From Ruminococcaceae bacterium UBA1767 (lineage in GTDB: Bacteria; Bacillota; Clostridia; Oscillospirales; Acutalibacteraceae): a DNA stretch of 8,923 nucleotides. Positions 7,017 through 8,923 of the stretch are shown in pieces (within the stretch, counting starts at the first letter, position 1; each line of letters starts with the position of its first letter). The stretch is from positions 8,523-17,445 of the forward strand of contig DCGX01000052.1 in the NCBI GenBank assembly GCA_002315505.1, written 5' to 3'. A model generated the notes under the pieces. The model was not told where the DNA came from and made no database searches. It saw only the letters and a program-made list of their open reading frames with translations. The position numbers and the translations under genes are program-made.

Positions 7017-7025
7017 TGTTTTTAC

Positions 7026-7055
7026 AAAAAATCGCCCCTGAGCAGGAGCGATTTT
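7026..7055 (-). terminator. Rho-independent terminator of the beta-helix gene
   Basis: Read on the minus strand, AAAATCGC (7055-7048) pairs with GCGATTTT (7035-7028) around a 12-nt inner part that can add three C-G/A-T pairs. Six T follow the GCGA. It lies just after the stop at 7060 and just before the DUF4965 promoter, separating the two transcription units. Confidence 0.85.
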
Positions 7056-7059
7056 ACTA

Positions 7060-8691
7060 TTATTTGAATAATTTCATTATCTGATTTCCGAGATATTTGA
7101 AGATATCAAGAATCATACGCCATACAGCATCAATAGGTTTTTCCTGTACTGATGGCTCTTCTGTCTGTACACCGCTTCCGCCGTAGCAACCGATATTGTT
7201 CGATGTGATATCGTTGCCGAAGAAATCCTTTGTATTTGTTTCGTCTTCGATTGCATAGCCCTTGCCGATAAGCGGTGAGTCAGCCTTCAGTATGAAGCTC
7301 TCGGGTTTTGTGGTATCTTCACTTACAAAGCACGGGTCTGTGTTTACAGAAAACATATCAAGGAACGGGTTCGGACAGTTGTAATAGCAGTTGTTTCTGT
7401 AAACATTGCCGAGTGTTGTGAACGGGTTCAGCTCGTCTTCGCCTGTTGAAACATTGCATCCGTCCTTCGGAATGAAGATATTGTTTGCAACGAGTGAATC
7501 GTGAAGGTTTGATACATAAACGTCACCGATATTTATAAGCGTGTTGTTGTAGAAGCTGAAGTTGAATTCGCCTGCGTCTGCGGAGAAACGTGAACGGATT
7601 CCGTTATCATTTACAGATAAGCAGTAACGAACTGTGTTGCCGTGCTGACCATCCATATTTGCACAGTTACACATAAAGCAGTTGTTATCATGAGAGTAGA
7701 TGTACTGATATGTGCAGCGCTGTGTATATGAGTCAAAGTCAACAGCCATTCCGTCACCGACATTTTTCTGACCTGCGATTTCGGTGTTCTGAACTGTGCT
7801 TGAATCACTGCCCCAGAACCATATTGCGGCATTGTAGAATTTAACCTTTCCGTTTTCGTCAACACCCTTATCCTGACAACAGTTGATTGAACGGCAGTTT
7901 GTTACAAGAGCATTGTGGCTCATACCGATGATGATTGACTCTGCGGCCATATCGTGGAAATATACATTCTTGATGAGTGTGTTCTCGTTGAAAATAGGGT
8001 CAACTAATGACGGGTCATCGCAGTTCCAGTATTGTGTATCATTCCAAGAACCCCAAAGGCTGATTCCGTTGCCTGTGTCATACATTTCGCAGTCTGTGAT
8101 TGAAAGATTGTTTACGGCATATCTTGAATGAGCGGGAAGTCCCTTGACCATAACGCAGGCTCTTGCAGTTGCGGCACCCGAGTTAAGACTGTCTCTGCCG
8201 TTATGGTTTCCGTTCTGCATATCGTGCATTGTAAGACCTGTAAGAGTAATACTCTCACTTGTTTTGTTAAATGTATCAATCCAGATTCCGCCGCCGTTGT
8301 GTGCGGTAAACTCAAGGTTGCTGATGGTAATATATGAACAATCAATGAGTTTCAAAACCTCTTTATGCTCGTTTGTGAAAAGCAACGGCTTTGCTCCGCT
8401 GCCGTATGAAGAAATCACAATCGGGTTATCGCTTGTGCCTGAGCAGGAGAGAGTAGCCGAGCATTCATAAGCGCCGTCTGTGCAGAAAAGTACCTTGTCA
8501 CCTGCGTTAAGCTGAAGAGTGCTGAGATTGGCAGTAGTTTTCCACGGATTAACAGCGGATTTACCTGTGTTGGCATCATTGCCGAGTGTACTGTCAATGT
8601 AATAGGTTGTGCCGCTTGCCGCAAAGGTGATAATCGGTGAAACACCAAGCACAAGCAAAGCGCAGAGAAGAACGGAAATAATTTTTTTCAT
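7060..8691 (-). CDS. Secreted right-handed parallel beta-helix protein, probable polysaccharide lyase/hydrolase-like
   Basis: 543 residues. AAAGGA (8701-8706) is 9 nt before the ATG. Signal peptide: Lys2-Lys3, hydrophobic 4-21, cleavage near ITFA-AS (24/25). The mature N-terminus, YYIDSTLGNDANTGKSAVNPW (about 30-50) then LNAGDKVLF, is the usual cap of pectate-lyase-like beta-helix enzymes. About 330 residues of repeated short strands follow (KLIDCSYITISNLEF, NLSITDCEMYDTGNGISL, KNVYFHDM, VRYCLSVNDNG, FSFYNNTLINIGD). They end with the typical closing block DPCF...SPLIGKG...D.FG...NIGCYGG. A Glu/Pro-rich linker (about 508-518) precedes an amphipathic tail, AVWRMILDIFKYLGNQIMKLF. The fold is confident. 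The fold hosts polysaccharide lyases, GH28-type hydrolases and epimerases, and I cannot pick a family or catalytic residues. It follows a GH gene fragment by 18 nt, probably in one operon. Confidence 0.85.
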   Translation of the reverse strand: MKKIISVLLCALLVLGVSPIITFAASGTTYYIDSTLGNDANTGKSAVNPWKTTANLSTLQLNAGDKVLFCTDGAYECSATLSCSGTSDNPIVISSYGSGAKPLLFTNEHKEVLKLIDCSYITISNLEFTAHNGGGIWIDTFNKTSESITLTGLTMHDMQNGNHNGRDSLNSGAATARACVMVKGLPAHSRYAVNNLSITDCEMYDTGNGISLWGSWNDTQYWNCDDPSLVDPIFNENTLIKNVYFHDMAAESIIIGMSHNALVTNCRSINCCQDKGVDENGKVKFYNAAIWFWGSDSSTVQNTEIAGQKNVGDGMAVDFDSYTQRCTYQYIYSHDNNCFMCNCANMDGQHGNTVRYCLSVNDNGIRSRFSADAGEFNFSFYNNTLINIGDVYVSNLHDSLVANNIFIPKDGCNVSTGEDELNPFTTLGNVYRNNCYYNCPNPFLDMFSVNTDPCFVSEDTTKPESFILKADSPLIGKGYAIEDETNTKDFFGNDITSNNIGCYGGSGVQTEEPSVQEKPIDAVWRMILDIFKYLGNQIMKLFK

Positions 8692-8700
8692 AATATCATA

Positions 8701-8706
8701 TCCTTT
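8701..8706 (-). promoter_or_regulatory. Ribosome binding site of the beta-helix gene
   Basis: AAAGGA read on the minus strand, 9 nt upstream of the ATG at 8691. It lies in the 18-nt gap after the upstream stop, so translation of the two genes is closely coupled in space and a separate promoter there is unlikely. Confidence 0.75.
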
Positions 8707-8709
8707 CGC

Positions 8710-8923
8710 TTATCGACAGAGCATAAGCACATCGTAACCGTCGAGTGCAACTGTTCCGCTATATTTTTTATCGGTGATGGCATCGATCATTTCGTCTTCA
8801 AGATAAACATTGACGGGAGTATCCTTCATATTTACTGCGAAGATATATTCTTTGCCATCCTTGACTCTCGATGAAACGAGAATACCGTCATCGACTTTTA
8901 CAACAGGGGAGAGTCCGAGCTTT
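8710..8923 (-). CDS. C-terminal end of a GH42-like beta-galactosidase or related glycosidase (partial)
   Basis: Reading the minus strand from the right edge, a frame is open for 70 codons (first full codon at 8922-8920) and stops with TAA at 8712-8710. It runs from KLGLSPVVKVDDGILVSSRV through KDGKEYIFAVNMKDTPVNVY to ALDGYDVLMLCR. The shape 'x-GI-x-V-SSRV-x-DGKEYIF-x-x-N' followed by a closing 'L-x-G-Y-DVLML' is that of the C-terminal beta-sandwich of GH42 beta-galactosidases, although other GH families end similarly. The catalytic part is outside the window. It is the upstream gene of the probable operon with the beta-helix protein (18-nt gap). It is certain to be coding-like; the family call is moderate. 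Confidence 0.65.
   Translation of the reverse strand, partial: KLGLSPVVKVDDGILVSSRVKDGKEYIFAVNMKDTPVNVYLEDEMIDAITDKKYSGTVALDGYDVLMLCR

Noticed and set aside
8144..8470. 108-codon plus-strand open frame
   Set aside because: It is antisense to the beta-helix gene, has no start signal, and competes with another antisense frame at 8128-8337.
1..8923. CRISPR arrays, tRNA/rRNA genes, insertion sequences, riboswitches
   Set aside because: I saw no spaced direct repeats, cloverleaf, transposase or riboswitch-like leader; nearly all bases lie in supported genes.

Overview
The window looks like part of a carbohydrate-degradation locus from an anaerobic, moderately AT-rich member of the Clostridia (Firmicutes). 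Gut or rumen Oscillospiraceae/Ruminococcus-type bacteria are the best guess. The reasons are strong GGAGG-type ribosome binding sites, sigma-A-like promoters, short Firmicute signal peptides, a clostridial EFR1-type ferredoxin, and a density of glycoside-hydrolase-like genes. This placement is inference from style and gene families; there is no rRNA or marker gene.

Layout: two gene groups converge on a terminator near 4953-4988. The plus-strand group begins with the 3' part of a GH42-like (clan GH-A) glycosidase (1-1020). It is followed by a flavodoxin-like/2x[4Fe-4S] EFR1 protein (1064-1804) and a GH36 alpha-galactosidase-like enzyme (1826-3895), at spacings of 43 and 21 nt, so these three are probably one operon. 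After a 170-nt gap with its own good promoter comes a secreted SGNH/GDSL esterase (4066-4935), closed by a 14-bp-stem terminator.

The minus-strand group, read from the right edge, begins with the last 70 codons of a protein that resembles a GH42 C-terminal beta-domain (8710-8923). Next, 18 nt on, is a secreted right-handed parallel beta-helix protein (7060-8691), ended by a terminator at 7026-7055. An independent promoter at 6988-7016 with an inverted repeat in its spacer then drives a cytoplasmic DUF4964/DUF5127/DUF4965/DUF1793 'glutaminase A-like' protein (5000-6958).

How they may work together (inference): the secreted beta-helix protein and SGNH esterase would act on and de-esterify a polysaccharide outside the cell. 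The GH36, GH42-like and six-hairpin DUF4965 proteins would trim the resulting galactose-containing oligosaccharides. No transporter, regulator, mobile element, CRISPR array, tRNA or rRNA is visible, and no gap between genes exceeds 170 nt. The less ordinary points are the redox protein between two glycosidase genes, the altered nucleophile motif and N-terminus of the GH36, the amphipathic or hydrophobic C-terminal tails on both secreted proteins, and two promoters with dyad elements.
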